DNA from: Chryseobacterium sp. YIM B08800 | GTDB taxonomy: Bacteria > Bacteroidota > Bacteroidia > Flavobacteriales > Weeksellaceae | Assembly: GCF_026163565.1 (NCBI RefSeq) | Contig: NZ_JAPDKN010000040.1 | Location: 23,894-87,893 of the forward strand | DNA: 64,000 bases | Direction: 5' to 3' | In this document: piece by piece, positions 26,657 through 34,509 of the stretch | Layout: the number at the start of each line of letters is the position of its first letter | Position numbering within the stretch: the first letter of the stretch is position 1 | The notes under the pieces: model-generated | Told to the model about the DNA's origin: nothing | Databases searched by the model: none | Seen by the model: only the letters and a program-made list of their open reading frames with translations | Position numbers and translations under genes: made by a program

Positions 26657-27466
26657 TTATCCGCCGTTTGAAAAACTTTCCAGACTTGTCATGCCTCCAT
26701 CGATGAAAATACTCGTTCCGGAAATATAATCGGCCAAATCACTCGCTAAAAATGCTGCCAAATTTCCAACATCTTCAGGTTGACCAATTCTGTTATATGG
26801 AATTAACTTCATTAAATCATTCATCGCTTCCGGAGTTTCCCATGCATCTTTATTAATCGGCGTTTGAATTGCTCCCGGACAAATAGAATTAACTCTGATT
26901 TTATCTGCGCCGTGTTCCTGAGCCAAAGTCTGCATCAGCATTTTTATGGCACCTTTACTTGCTGCATAATTTGCGTGACCCGCCCAAGGGATAATTTCGT
27001 GAACCGAACTTATATGAATGATTTTTCCGCAAGCAACAGAACGGGTTGTATCGATTCCCCGGCGGAGAAATTCTTTAACAGCTTCTCTTGAACACAAAAA
27101 ATGACCACGCAAATTCACGCCCATTACAGTATCCCACTCTTCCAAAGTCATATCGATAAATTTGGCATCTTTCTGAATTCCGGCATTATTAACCAGAATA
27201 TCAACGGTTCCGTATTCTGAAATTACATCTGAAAACATTTTTACCACCTGATCTTCTTTAGAAACATCGCATTGGTAAACCATTCCGTTTCCGCCGTTTT
27301 TCTGAATTTCGCCTAAAACTTTTTGGGCTTCATCTTTAGATTTTTCAGATGAATGATTGATGATAACTGTTGCCCCGGCTGAAGCAAGAGATTTTGCAAT
27401 TCCGGTTCCGATTCCGCTTGATGCGCCTGTAACAATGGCAACCTGATTTCTTAATAAAACTTCCAT
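26657..27466 (-). CDS. SDR-family dehydrogenase (glucose 1-dehydrogenase-like)
   Basis: 269 residues with the classical short-chain dehydrogenase layout: TGASSGIG (dinucleotide binding), NNAG, catalytic serine in ISSVHE, YAASKGA (Tyr and Lys), and PGAIQTPINKDAW. The last segment and GRPEDVGNLAAFLASDLADYISG-type ending resemble glucose 1-dehydrogenases. N(H)SS after the second strand suggests NADP may be accepted. It probably oxidises a sugar or polyol in the cytosol; the exact substrate is uncertain. It is convergent with recO with only one base between stops. Confidence 0.88.
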   Translation of the reverse strand: MEVLLRNQVAIVTGASSGIGTGIAKSLASAGATVIINHSSEKSKDEAQKVLGEIQKNGGNGMVYQCDVSKEDQVVKMFSDVISEYGTVDILVNNAGIQKDAKFIDMTLEEWDTVMGVNLRGHFLCSREAVKEFLRRGIDTTRSVACGKIIHISSVHEIIPWAGHANYAASKGAIKMLMQTLAQEHGADKIRVNSICPGAIQTPINKDAWETPEAMNDLMKLIPYNRIGQPEDVGNLAAFLASDLADYISGTSIFIDGGMTSLESFSNGG

Positions 27467-27534
27467 ATTTTGATTTTAATGATGTTTAAAATCAATTGAA
27501 AGTATCACGCCAAACTGACTGTTTGATTTTTAAA

Positions 27535-28020
27535 TTAATCTAAAATTTTAGACATCACAAACTGAGGCCCGCTTCTTCCGTCTATTTTTTTACCGGCATA
27601 AACATATCCTTTTTTCGTATAAATTTGAAAAGCCAAATCATTTCTTTCATTCACTGATAAAACAATTTCATTACAATCTTTAAAATGTTCTTTAATAAAA
27701 TCATCCAGAACAATCATCACAGATTTACCGACTCCTTTTCCCTGAAATTCAGGATTTATAGACAATGACCGAAGTAAAACCGAATTGTGATTATCAGTTA
27801 ATTCTAATTTATCATCACCAAAATCTAAAACACAAAAACCAGCCGCTTTTTCATCAGAAAAAATAGTAATCGGATAGGCAAAAAAATCATCATTTTGATT
27901 TCTTGCTTCAATTCTTTCCAAAGCTTGGTTTGGCAAAGCTGAAAACTGCGCCTGAATTTCATCAAGCTCATAATTTAATTCAGATAAATCTTTCGGTTTA
28001 AAAAACTGTAAATCAATCAT
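27535..28020 (-). CDS. GNAT family N-acetyltransferase
   Basis: 161 residues with LRSLSINPEFQGKGVGKSVM (acetyl-CoA binding Q-G-K-G-V-G), IVLSVNERNDLAFQIYTKKGYVYAG and KIDGRSGPQFVM at the end, a typical GNAT acetyltransferase. The acceptor is unknown; RIMI-like and small-molecule enzymes look alike at this level. It is immediately downstream (3 bases) of a DUF1684 gene on the same strand, so the pair may be co-transcribed. Confidence 0.87.
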   Translation of the reverse strand: MIDLQFFKPKDLSELNYELDEIQAQFSALPNQALERIEARNQNDDFFAYPITIFSDEKAAGFCVLDFGDDKLELTDNHNSVLLRSLSINPEFQGKGVGKSVMIVLDDFIKEHFKDCNEIVLSVNERNDLAFQIYTKKGYVYAGKKIDGRSGPQFVMSKILD

Positions 28021-28023
28021 AAT

Positions 28024-28707
28024 TTAATGATGATAAATATCGTTGTACATTACGCCCGCTTTTATTTCTACCGGAAGCTTATTTTCTTCAGGAACAATCG
28101 GGCAATTGTAATCATAAGCATTATAGGCACAGAAAGGTTGATAAGACTGATTAAAATCTAACACAATCGTGTTGCCTTTCGGGATTTTTAAATCCATGTA
28201 TTTTCCTCCGCCGTAAGTTTGTTTTTGATTGGTTTCATCACGAAAAGGCAAGAAAAGATGATCCTTATATTTTTCCATTTTCATCAGATCTAAACTTTGA
28301 TAGATCGTTAAAGTATAAGATTTTCCGTCAATCGTAAAGTGGGCCTTCCCGTATTCCTGATATGACTTCGATTTTCCTGAAGAAGTGGGTAGATCAAAAG
28401 GTTCAGGGTTTTCATTTTTAACGAAATCAGCAATTACGCGGTATTTTAAGTCAATAGGAAAGAAAGGATGTTGTTTAAAATTTGTATAATTATCTCCTCG
28501 CAAAGGTGTTTCTTTCTTGTCGAGGTATTCTTTATTTAAATCTGTTTGAAACTTTTTTATTTCTCTTATCATTAAATATCCAAAAATATCTTTTTCAGTA
28601 CAAATCATTGGTTTGATTATAGGTACTGCATGCTTTGTTTTTTTCTTTTTTTGAGAAAACACGAAAAGTGGAAAGACAGCTATAAGAATTAATATAATTT
28701 TCTTCAT
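28024..28707 (-). CDS. DUF1684 exported protein
   Basis: 227 residues with a signal peptide (MKKIILILIAVFPLFVFSQ) followed by a lysine-rich stretch. The DUF1684 domain is plain: FPIDLKYRVIADFV, YGKAHFTIDGKSYTLTIYQS, LFLPFRDETNQKQTYGGGKYMD and the ending QSYQPFCAYNAYDYNCPIVPEENKLP. The family is widespread and has no known role. It should lie in the periplasm. It sits in a minus-strand row with the gene at 28725 upstream and a GNAT gene downstream. Confidence 0.87.
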   Translation of the reverse strand: MKKIILILIAVFPLFVFSQKKKKTKHAVPIIKPMICTEKDIFGYLMIREIKKFQTDLNKEYLDKKETPLRGDNYTNFKQHPFFPIDLKYRVIADFVKNENPEPFDLPTSSGKSKSYQEYGKAHFTIDGKSYTLTIYQSLDLMKMEKYKDHLFLPFRDETNQKQTYGGGKYMDLKIPKGNTIVLDFNQSYQPFCAYNAYDYNCPIVPEENKLPVEIKAGVMYNDIYHH

Positions 28708-28724
28708 TTTAGATTTAATAAAAA

Positions 28725-29117
28725 TTACTCCGAAATTTTTATCCGGTAAATATCTGATGAATTTCTTTTAATTGATTTCACAAAAAAACCACCTTCTTCA
28801 GGAATTATTTCTTTAAAATCAAAGCTTTTGCAATCTTTTGGCAAACCAGAAAACACTAATGTAAACCAGAAATCTTTCATAAACGGAACAACCGTCCAGT
28901 TCGGATAAATCGTAATATTTTCAGCGTGAATCAGTTTACTTTTATGGCTGGAACTATTATCAACAAGGTAAGTAGTATTCCAAATTCTGATCAAATTTCC
29001 CAAAAACGGTGACGCAGGAAAACAGCAATGTACAATCACCTGCTTTTCTTCTTCAATTTTTGTCTGAAGAGCTTCAAGGATTTCCTTTGCAATAATCGGT
29101 TTTGAAATAACTTCCAT
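28725..29117 (-). CDS. Unknown small protein
   Basis: About 130 residues from the ATG at 29117 (MEVISKPIIAKEILEAL). The frame stays open upstream to 29159, but those residues come from a heptamer repeat region and are not a credible N-terminus. I do not recognise the family. It contains VIVHCCFPASPFLGNLIRIW and ITIYPNWTVVPFMKDFWFTL and an EEGGFFVK ending; it is probably a soluble mixed alpha/beta protein. It lies in a minus-strand run between mqo and the DUF1684 gene. Confidence 0.6.
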   Translation of the reverse strand: MEVISKPIIAKEILEALQTKIEEEKQVIVHCCFPASPFLGNLIRIWNTTYLVDNSSSHKSKLIHAENITIYPNWTVVPFMKDFWFTLVFSGLPKDCKSFDFKEIIPEEGGFFVKSIKRNSSDIYRIKISE

Positions 29118-29121
29118 CTTG

Positions 29122-29205
29122 GTATGAGTAATGATTAATTGATAATGGGTAATAAGCAACTTTACAAAATTACTTATTACCCATTACTTATCACTTATAT
29201 TTAAT
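29122..29205. repeat. Paired inverted heptamer-period tandem repeats
   Basis: Five successive 7-base units (GTATGAG, TAATGAT, TAATTGA, TAATGGG, TAATAAG) at 29122-29156, and a mirror run (TACTTAT, TACCCAT, TACTTAT, CACTTAT) at 29171-29198. The two runs pair for 14 bases (29143-29156 with 29173-29186), so the region can form a hairpin just after the mqo stop. Similar 7-base-period runs occur elsewhere in the window. Confidence 0.7.
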
Positions 29206-30706
29206 GCTTAAGCTCTAATTTTTCTTTGCTGTGAGCTCTCATTCTTTTTGCCAGTTCAGGATTTTCGGATAATTTTTGTCCGTATGACGGGATCATTTCC
29301 AACAATTTATCTTTCCATTCTCCTTTTAATTTTTCAGGAAAACATTTTTCTAAAACATTCAACATCGCAAAAACCGCAGTTGATGCTCCCGGAGATGCTC
29401 CTAAAAGTGAAGCAATCGTCCCTTTATCATTAACGACAACCTCAGTTCCGAATTCTAATTTACCACCTAATTTATCATCTTTTTTGATGATCTGAACACG
29501 TTGTCCGGCAACTTTCAGTTCCCAGTCTTCTTCTTTTGCATCTTTCACAAACTCTCTCAAATGCTGCATTCTCTGAGCTTTTGTCATTGCAACCTGCTGA
29601 ATTAGATATTTCGTTAAAGGAATATTATGCCACCAAGCTCCAAATAATGAACGGAGATTTTTGGTATTCACACTTTCAGGTAAATCGAGATAGCTTCCTT
29701 CTTTCAAAAATTTTGTTGAAAAACCCGCAAAAGGACCAAAAAGCAACGCTTTTTTACCATCAATAATTCTTAAATCTAAATGCGGAACAGACATTGGCGG
29801 TGCATCAACTGTCGCTTGAGTGTAAACTTTTGCATGATGTTTTTCTACCAATTCCTGATTATGACTAACCAACCATTCTCCGGAAACCGGAAAACCTCCG
29901 TAACCTGCACTTTCTTTGATATCTGAACTGTCGAGCAAAGGCAATGCATAACCTCCTGCTCCAATAAAAACAAAATCTGCAACAACTTCCTGTTTATGAT
30001 TGTTGATGCGATCTTTTACTTTCATTTCCCATTTTCCGTTTTCTTTGGGATCGATGTCTTTTACTTCGTGATACAAAAAAACTTCTACATGAGAATCTTC
30101 TACAAGATGGCGTCCCATTTTTCGGGTCAATGTCCCAAAATTGACATCGGTTCCGATATTCATTTTAGTAGCTGCCAAAACTTCAGATTGGTTTCTTTTG
30201 CTCATCACCAAAGGAATCCATTTTCTCAAAATATCATGATCGGTAGAAAATTCCATTTCTGAAAACAGAGGTGAATTTTTCATTGCTTCGTGTCTTTTTT
30301 TAAGATATTCTGCATCTTTTTCACCAAAAACCAAACTCATGTGAGCGCAAGAATTAATAAATTCCTGAGGATTCTGAATGTATTTTTTGTCAACCAAATA
30401 AGACCAAAACTGTTTTGAAATCTCAAATTGTTCTGCAATTTTTTCAGCTTTTGAAATATCTATACTTCCGTCTTCTTTTTCGGGTGTATAATTGAGTTCA
30501 CAAAATGCAGAGTGACCCGTTCCTGCGTTGTTCCATGCAGCGGTACTTTCTTTGGCAAATCTTCCCAGTCTTTCGAAAATAGCAATATCTAAATTGGGAT
30601 CAAACTCGTGAAGTAAAGTGGCTAAAGTAACACTCATAATTCCGCCTCCTATAAGCACAATATCATATTTTGGCTTAGGCGTTCTATTAGTAATTGAATG
30701 TGGCAT
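29201..30706 (-). CDS. mqo: Malate:quinone oxidoreductase
   Basis: 501 residues, typical for the FAD-dependent, membrane-associated enzyme that oxidises malate to oxaloacetate and reduces quinone in the TCA cycle. The N-terminus has DIVLIGGGIMSVTLATLLHE (FAD-binding GGG), then STAAWNNAGTGHSAFCELNYTP, a segment specific to MQO, here by the key NNAGTGHSA. LLFGPFAGFSTKFLK and LLGASPGASTA complete the FAD site. It appears to be transcribed alone. Confidence 0.96.
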   Translation of the reverse strand: MPHSITNRTPKPKYDIVLIGGGIMSVTLATLLHEFDPNLDIAIFERLGRFAKESTAAWNNAGTGHSAFCELNYTPEKEDGSIDISKAEKIAEQFEISKQFWSYLVDKKYIQNPQEFINSCAHMSLVFGEKDAEYLKKRHEAMKNSPLFSEMEFSTDHDILRKWIPLVMSKRNQSEVLAATKMNIGTDVNFGTLTRKMGRHLVEDSHVEVFLYHEVKDIDPKENGKWEMKVKDRINNHKQEVVADFVFIGAGGYALPLLDSSDIKESAGYGGFPVSGEWLVSHNQELVEKHHAKVYTQATVDAPPMSVPHLDLRIIDGKKALLFGPFAGFSTKFLKEGSYLDLPESVNTKNLRSLFGAWWHNIPLTKYLIQQVAMTKAQRMQHLREFVKDAKEEDWELKVAGQRVQIIKKDDKLGGKLEFGTEVVVNDKGTIASLLGASPGASTAVFAMLNVLEKCFPEKLKGEWKDKLLEMIPSYGQKLSENPELAKRMRAHSKEKLELKH

Positions 30707-30854
30707 TGTGTGAATTTTAATACGAATTTCGGGAAAAGTTTTAGATTAAAATAAGATTTAACTATTTAATTCTGTGCCGAAAACAAAATTTTTACCAACC
30801 CAGCGAAGACGATGGAAATTATCAATTTTAAATAATAGAATCGATATATTCAAT

Positions 30855-30886
30855 AAAAAAGCATCAATGAAAATCACTGATGCTTC
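30855..30886 (-). terminator. Intrinsic terminator of gpsA
   Basis: AGCATCA / TGATGCT stem extended inward by TGA/TCA across one mismatch; the A-run on its left gives a T-run on the minus strand. It lies 26 bases past the gpsA stop. Confidence 0.75.
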
Positions 30887-30911
30887 TATATATTTTTAAA
30901 GGAAATTAATT

Positions 30912-31952
30912 CTAGTTCAGCTTTGCCGTTAGTTTTCTAAATTGTTTTTCAGCATTTTTGCCTTCATACAAAATTGTATAAACCGTATCAATAATCGGTA
31001 ATTCCAGTTTTTTCTGTTTTGCTGTTTTATAAATAGAATCTGCAGCGTAATATCCTTCTGCAACCATGTTCATCGACTGAATTGCAGATTTCACGGTATA
31101 TCCTTTTCCGATAAGATTTCCTAAATTTCTGTTTCTTGAAAACAAAGAATATGCTGTAACCAATAAATCTCCCAAATAAGCACTTTCGTTAACATCTCTA
31201 GGAGCCTCATAAATCGCTTCAAGGAAAGTTTCCATCTCTCTAATCGCATTCGATACAAAAACTGCCGTAAAGTTATCACCGTAACCCAAACCGCTTGCAA
31301 TACCCGCTCCGATTGCAAAAATATTTTTAAGGATAGCACTGTATTCGTTTCCTAAAATATCTTTGCTGGAATTTACTTTGATAAAATCTGAATTGAAAAT
31401 ATTAACCAGTTTTTCAGAAACTTCGTCTTCCACCGTTGCCACCGTAAGATAAGAAAGTCTTTCCATTGCAACTTCTTCAGCGTGACACGGTCCTGCAATA
31501 ACCGCCTGATTTCTGAATCCTATCTGGAATTCTTCTTTCAGATAATGTGCCACAACATCGTTCACTTTCGGAATAATCCCTTTAATTGCCGAAACGAAGA
31601 TTTTGTCTTTATACTCACAAGTCATTTTATCTAAAGTATCTGAAAGATAAATAGATGGAGTTGCCAAGACAACAACATCACAAGCTGTCACCAACTCGTT
31701 GACATCAGTTGTTAATTTTAAATTTTTAAGATTGAAATTAACTGCCGTAAGATAAGTAGGATTGTGCCCACGCAGTTCAATTGCTCCTTTTACAAACTCA
31801 TTTCTAACACACCAATGCACGGTTTTGCAATTTTCAACAAGCATTTTTACAATTGCTGTTGCAAAACTTCCGCTACCAACAACGCCAACTGCAACGTCAT
31901 TTTTGGTTTTTTTAGAAGTAGAAGATTCTGAGTTGTTTTTCTTTTTCGCCAT
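30912..31952 (-). CDS. gpsA: Glycerol-3-phosphate dehydrogenase [NAD(P)+]
   Basis: 346 residues. GpsA makes sn-glycerol-3-phosphate from DHAP for phospholipid synthesis. The Rossmann motif is GVVGSGSFATAIVKML, followed by VLATPSIYL, VSAIKGI, IAGPCHAEEVA and KNIFAIGAGIASGLGYGDNF with the catalytic lysine and family signature. The first 20 residues are an extra charged extension (MAKKKNNSESSTSKKTKND). It is cytosolic, and transcribed alone from its own promoter. Confidence 0.95.
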   Translation of the reverse strand: MAKKKNNSESSTSKKTKNDVAVGVVGSGSFATAIVKMLVENCKTVHWCVRNEFVKGAIELRGHNPTYLTAVNFNLKNLKLTTDVNELVTACDVVVLATPSIYLSDTLDKMTCEYKDKIFVSAIKGIIPKVNDVVAHYLKEEFQIGFRNQAVIAGPCHAEEVAMERLSYLTVATVEDEVSEKLVNIFNSDFIKVNSSKDILGNEYSAILKNIFAIGAGIASGLGYGDNFTAVFVSNAIREMETFLEAIYEAPRDVNESAYLGDLLVTAYSLFSRNRNLGNLIGKGYTVKSAIQSMNMVAEGYYAADSIYKTAKQKKLELPIIDTVYTILYEGKNAEKQFRKLTAKLN

Positions 31953-31969
31953 AATTGAAATGTGATTTG

Positions 31970-31977
31970 CAAATATA
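31970..31977 (-). promoter_or_regulatory. -7 promoter element of gpsA
   Basis: Minus-strand TATATTTG, exact consensus, 17 bases before the ATG at 31952. Confidence 0.55.
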
Positions 31978-32130
31978 TTAAAACCGAGAAATATCGAAAC
32001 TTTATATCACCCAACATGAATCACTTTTTGAAAAATTTAACACTCTCGCACAATTAAATATCTAAAAATACGTTTATTACAATATTTTCTAAATTTTTGT
32101 TAAGAATAAGGTCGAAAGTTTATTTTTACC

Positions 32131-32138
32131 TAAATTTG
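32131..32138 (+). promoter_or_regulatory. -7 promoter element of the M23 peptidase gene
   Basis: TAAATTTG, exact TAnnTTTG match, 38 bases before the ATG at 32177. No -33 box at the standard spacing. Confidence 0.5.
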
Positions 32139-32176
32139 CACCCTTAAAACCTTTTTAAATTCTAAGAGAAAGAAAA

Positions 32177-33190
32177 ATGAAGAAATTTTTAGGCAGCAAA
32201 AAGAAAGTAACAGTTCTAATTGGAGGGCTTTCACTGGTCGTTTTTGCACAAAGTATTTTCATTGCCAAATTGTTTTCTGAGAAAGATGACAAAAACTATG
32301 AAGTAAATTTGGTAAAAATAAATACAGAAAAAGACAGCGTTGATTATCTGAAAATGAAAACAGATCTTGGCTTGGTAGATCAAACGGTTTCTCAACTGAA
32401 TTCTTTTCTAAAATCAAAAGATATTAAGAGCGAAAAACTAATGGTTCTTGATAACGACAGTATTTCAAACTCAGTTTATCTGGCAAAACAATCAAACAGA
32501 TACAGCCAATATCTGATGGACTTGCAGAAAAAATTAATGCAGGTTCCTCTAGGAATGCCTACTGAAGGGTATATTTCATCCAACTTTGGAATTAGAAAAA
32601 ACCCAATTCCTTTTAAAACTGTTTATGCATCTGTAAAACCAATTGCAGCAACTCCTACCGCCGTTGCAGCAACTCCAAAACCTGAAGTAAAAGCTGAACC
32701 GGTAGAAAAAATTGTAGAAGTAACCGACAGTTACGGCAATAAGAGAGAAATAAAGGTGATGGTAACTCCAAAAGCAGCAAGTGCAGCTTCTCCTTCTCCA
32801 ACAAACTCTACAACTAAAAATGTAGCTGCTTCTAAAACTCCGGCAGAAAAGAATAATGCTCCTGCAGAAGCTGATCAAATGCAATTTCACAAAGGTTTGG
32901 ATATTGCCGTTCCTTTTGGATCTGATGTTATAGCAACTGCCGCCGGAACTGTGATTTTCTCAGGACAGAAAGGCGGTTATGGAAACTGCGTCATTGTATC
33001 TCACGGAAATGGATTGGCAACACTTTACGGTCATCTTTCACAATTGGTTGCAAAAACCAATGAGAAAGTAAAAGTTGGACAAGTGATTGCAAAATCAGGG
33101 AATTCAGGACGTTCTACGGGACCGCATTTGCATTATGAAGTGCATAAAAACAATGCTCCGGTTAATCCGAAGTTGTTTATGAATTTGTAA
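32177..33190 (+). CDS. M23 family peptidoglycan metallopeptidase
   Basis: 337 residues. A single N-terminal membrane helix (VTVLIGGLSLVVFAQSIFIAK) anchors it in the inner membrane facing the periplasm. A helical stem is followed by an alanine/proline-rich linker (about 150-230), then the LytM/M23 domain: MQFHKGLDIAVPFG (zinc ligands H and D), GYGNCVIVSHGNG, and TGPHLHYEV (HxH). It likely cleaves peptide cross-links or activates amidases during cell division or elongation. It is a single gene, bounded by a promoter and a very strong terminator. Confidence 0.92.
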   Translation: MKKFLGSKKKVTVLIGGLSLVVFAQSIFIAKLFSEKDDKNYEVNLVKINTEKDSVDYLKMKTDLGLVDQTVSQLNSFLKSKDIKSEKLMVLDNDSISNSVYLAKQSNRYSQYLMDLQKKLMQVPLGMPTEGYISSNFGIRKNPIPFKTVYASVKPIAATPTAVAATPKPEVKAEPVEKIVEVTDSYGNKREIKVMVTPKAASAASPSPTNSTTKNVAASKTPAEKNNAPAEADQMQFHKGLDIAVPFGSDVIATAAGTVIFSGQKGGYGNCVIVSHGNGLATLYGHLSQLVAKTNEKVKVGQVIAKSGNSGRSTGPHLHYEVHKNNAPVNPKLFMNL

Positions 33191-33206
33191 ATAAATTATT
33201 TGTATC

Positions 33207-33249
33207 AAAAAAGCTTCGGCGGCACCTTTGGTGTCGCCGAAGCTTTTTT
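33207..33249. terminator. Strong bidirectional intrinsic terminator
   Basis: AAAAAAGCTTCGGCGGCACC pairs with its near-exact complement (one G-U) over 20 bases around a TTT loop, with A/T-runs on both sides, between convergent genes. Confidence 0.9.
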
Positions 33250-33269
33250 GATCTGTTGAATCGGTTTTC

Positions 33270-33317
33270 ATCGGATTTTATCCGATGCTTTGTTAAGTCG
33301 TCCCTTCGGGATTTTCA
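33270..33317 (-). repeat. Dispersed double-hairpin element, copy 1
   Basis: ATCGGAT-TTT-ATCCGAT (33270-33286), linker GCTTTGTTAAGTCG, then TCCC-TTC-GGGA (33301-33311) and TTTTC. It sits 7 bases past the stop of a minus-strand gene. A second copy at 56906-56952 keeps the loop and linker but changes the stem on both sides. Confidence 0.75.
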
Positions 33318-33323
33318 AAATAA

Positions 33324-33974
33324 TTAATAAGCTGCGGTGAATCTTTCTCGGATGTGATTGTTTTGCTCCAATTCATCAACCAAAACAACAGCGACATCTT
33401 CTACAGAAAGTACACTTCTCCCCTCTTCATTGAATACAGGATTTTCAAGAGCGGTTCTATATTTTCCGGTTCTGATTCCTGCTGTTCCTGGATGCATTTC
33501 GATTGCGGGGCTGAAAAAAGTCCAGTCTAAAGTTGTATTTTCTTTGATTTTATTTAAATAATCTCTTGCTGCAGTTGCTCCTGGCTTGATGTCTGCCGGA
33601 AAATCTGGTCCATCAACCAATTGATTTCCATCGATAAATAAACTTCCTGCACCACCAACTGTAATAAATCTTTTCACGCCCGATTTTTCAACTGCTTTTT
33701 CGATATTGATTGAACCATTTAGGAAATCGTTATAAAGATTTGGGTTCGTCCAACCCGCATTAAAACTGCTGATTACCGCATCATTTCCTTTCAAAGCTTC
33801 GGCCAAATCATCTACATTGTTTACATCAACGCTTTTTGCTTTTACGTTTTCAGTTTCGTTTACTTTAGATGCATCTCTTACAATAGCTTCTACTTCAAAA
33901 CCTCTGTTTGCTAATTCTTTTACTACTTGTGTTCCCACAAAACCTGTTGCACCGATTACCGCTACTTTTTTCAT
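33324..33974 (-). CDS. NAD(P)-binding oxidoreductase (YwnB/NmrA-like)
   Basis: About 216 residues from the ATG at 33974 (MKKVAVIGATGFVGTQVVKEL). An extended SDR of the atypical NAD(P)H-binding kind: GATGFVG dinucleotide motif, the strand EVEAIVRDASKV, DVNNVDDLAEALKGNDAVIS and FITVGGAGSLFIDG, ending LVDELEQNNHIRERFTAAY. Its likely role is quinone or flavin-type reduction or redox sensing, but substrate is uncertain. The Rrf2 regulator gene lies upstream on the same strand, an arrangement also seen for ywnA-ywnB in Bacillus. An inverted repeat sits between the two. Confidence 0.85.
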   Translation of the reverse strand: MKKVAVIGATGFVGTQVVKELANRGFEVEAIVRDASKVNETENVKAKSVDVNNVDDLAEALKGNDAVISSFNAGWTNPNLYNDFLNGSINIEKAVEKSGVKRFITVGGAGSLFIDGNQLVDGPDFPADIKPGATAARDYLNKIKENTTLDWTFFSPAIEMHPGTAGIRTGKYRTALENPVFNEEGRSVLSVEDVAVVLVDELEQNNHIRERFTAAY

Positions 33975-33992
33975 AATATTTTTATTTAAATT

Positions 33993-34017
33993 AATTGTAA
34001 TAAATTTTGTTACATTT
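33993..34017. promoter_or_regulatory. Putative Rrf2 operator, copy 2
   Basis: AATTGTAA at 33993-34000, nine bases, then TTACATTT at 34010-34017. This has the same half-sites and spacer as the operator in front of the Rrf2 gene (34471-34495), differing at one base, and lies 19 bases before the oxidoreductase ATG. Confidence 0.55.
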
Positions 34018-34031
34018 TTGGTCAAAAATTT

Positions 34032-34442
34032 TTAATCGAAATATTCTGTAAATTCTTGTAAAGATTTATCTCCTAAAAATTGACAGACTAACGCATCAGT
34101 CTCTGTAAAAAGTTGTCCTAAATGTGTATTGATATTTTTCCCAATGGGACAAGCCGGGTTAGGATTATTATTTTTCTTACCTAAAACTTCTGAATTTTTC
34201 ACTGCTGAATAAATTTCAGAAATACTTATGTTGGAAGCGTCTCTTCCCAACTGGCTTCCACCTTCTTTTCCTTTTCTACTAACAATTAATCCTGCTTCTT
34301 TTAAAACACCAATTTCTTTACGAATAATAACAGGATTTACATTAATACTTCCGGCAAGCCAATCAGAAGTAAGCCACTCCTGAGGAAATTTTGACAACAA
34401 AGTCATGATATGTATCGCCGTAGCAAATCTGGTATTGTTCAT
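34032..34442 (-). CDS. Rrf2-family transcriptional regulator
   Basis: About 136 residues from the ATG at 34442. The winged HTH is MNNTRFATAIHIMTLLSKFP, then WLTSDWLAGSINVNPVIIRKEIGVLKEAGLI, with the wing VSRKGKEGGSQLGRDASNIS. Only one cysteine lies in the usual sensor region (NPACPIGK) and one more near the end (VCQFLG), so an Fe-S cluster of IscR or NsrR type is not supported; this is closer to the YwnA subgroup. It probably represses itself and the oxidoreductase downstream through the paired inverted repeats. Confidence 0.88.
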   Translation of the reverse strand: MNNTRFATAIHIMTLLSKFPQEWLTSDWLAGSINVNPVIIRKEIGVLKEAGLIVSRKGKEGGSQLGRDASNISISEIYSAVKNSEVLGKKNNNPNPACPIGKNINTHLGQLFTETDALVCQFLGDKSLQEFTEYFD

Positions 34443-34452
34443 AATTACTCTG

Positions 34453-34482
34453 CAAAGATACAAATATTTCAATTGTAACAAA
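34453..34482 (-). promoter_or_regulatory. Promoter of the Rrf2 gene
   Basis: On the minus strand TTTG (34482-34479), 18 bases, TATCTTTG (34460-34453). The -33 box falls within the spacer and edge of the inverted repeat at 34471-34495. Transcription would start only a few bases before the ATG. Confidence 0.65.
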
Positions 34483-34495
34483 ATTAATTACAATT
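34471..34495. promoter_or_regulatory. Putative Rrf2 operator, copy 1
   Basis: AATTGTAA (34471-34478), nine bases, TTACAATT (34488-34495): a perfect 8-base inverted repeat covering the -33 region of the rrf2 promoter, consistent with autorepression. Confidence 0.6.
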
Positions 34496-34509
34496 AAATT
34501 TCGTTAAAC

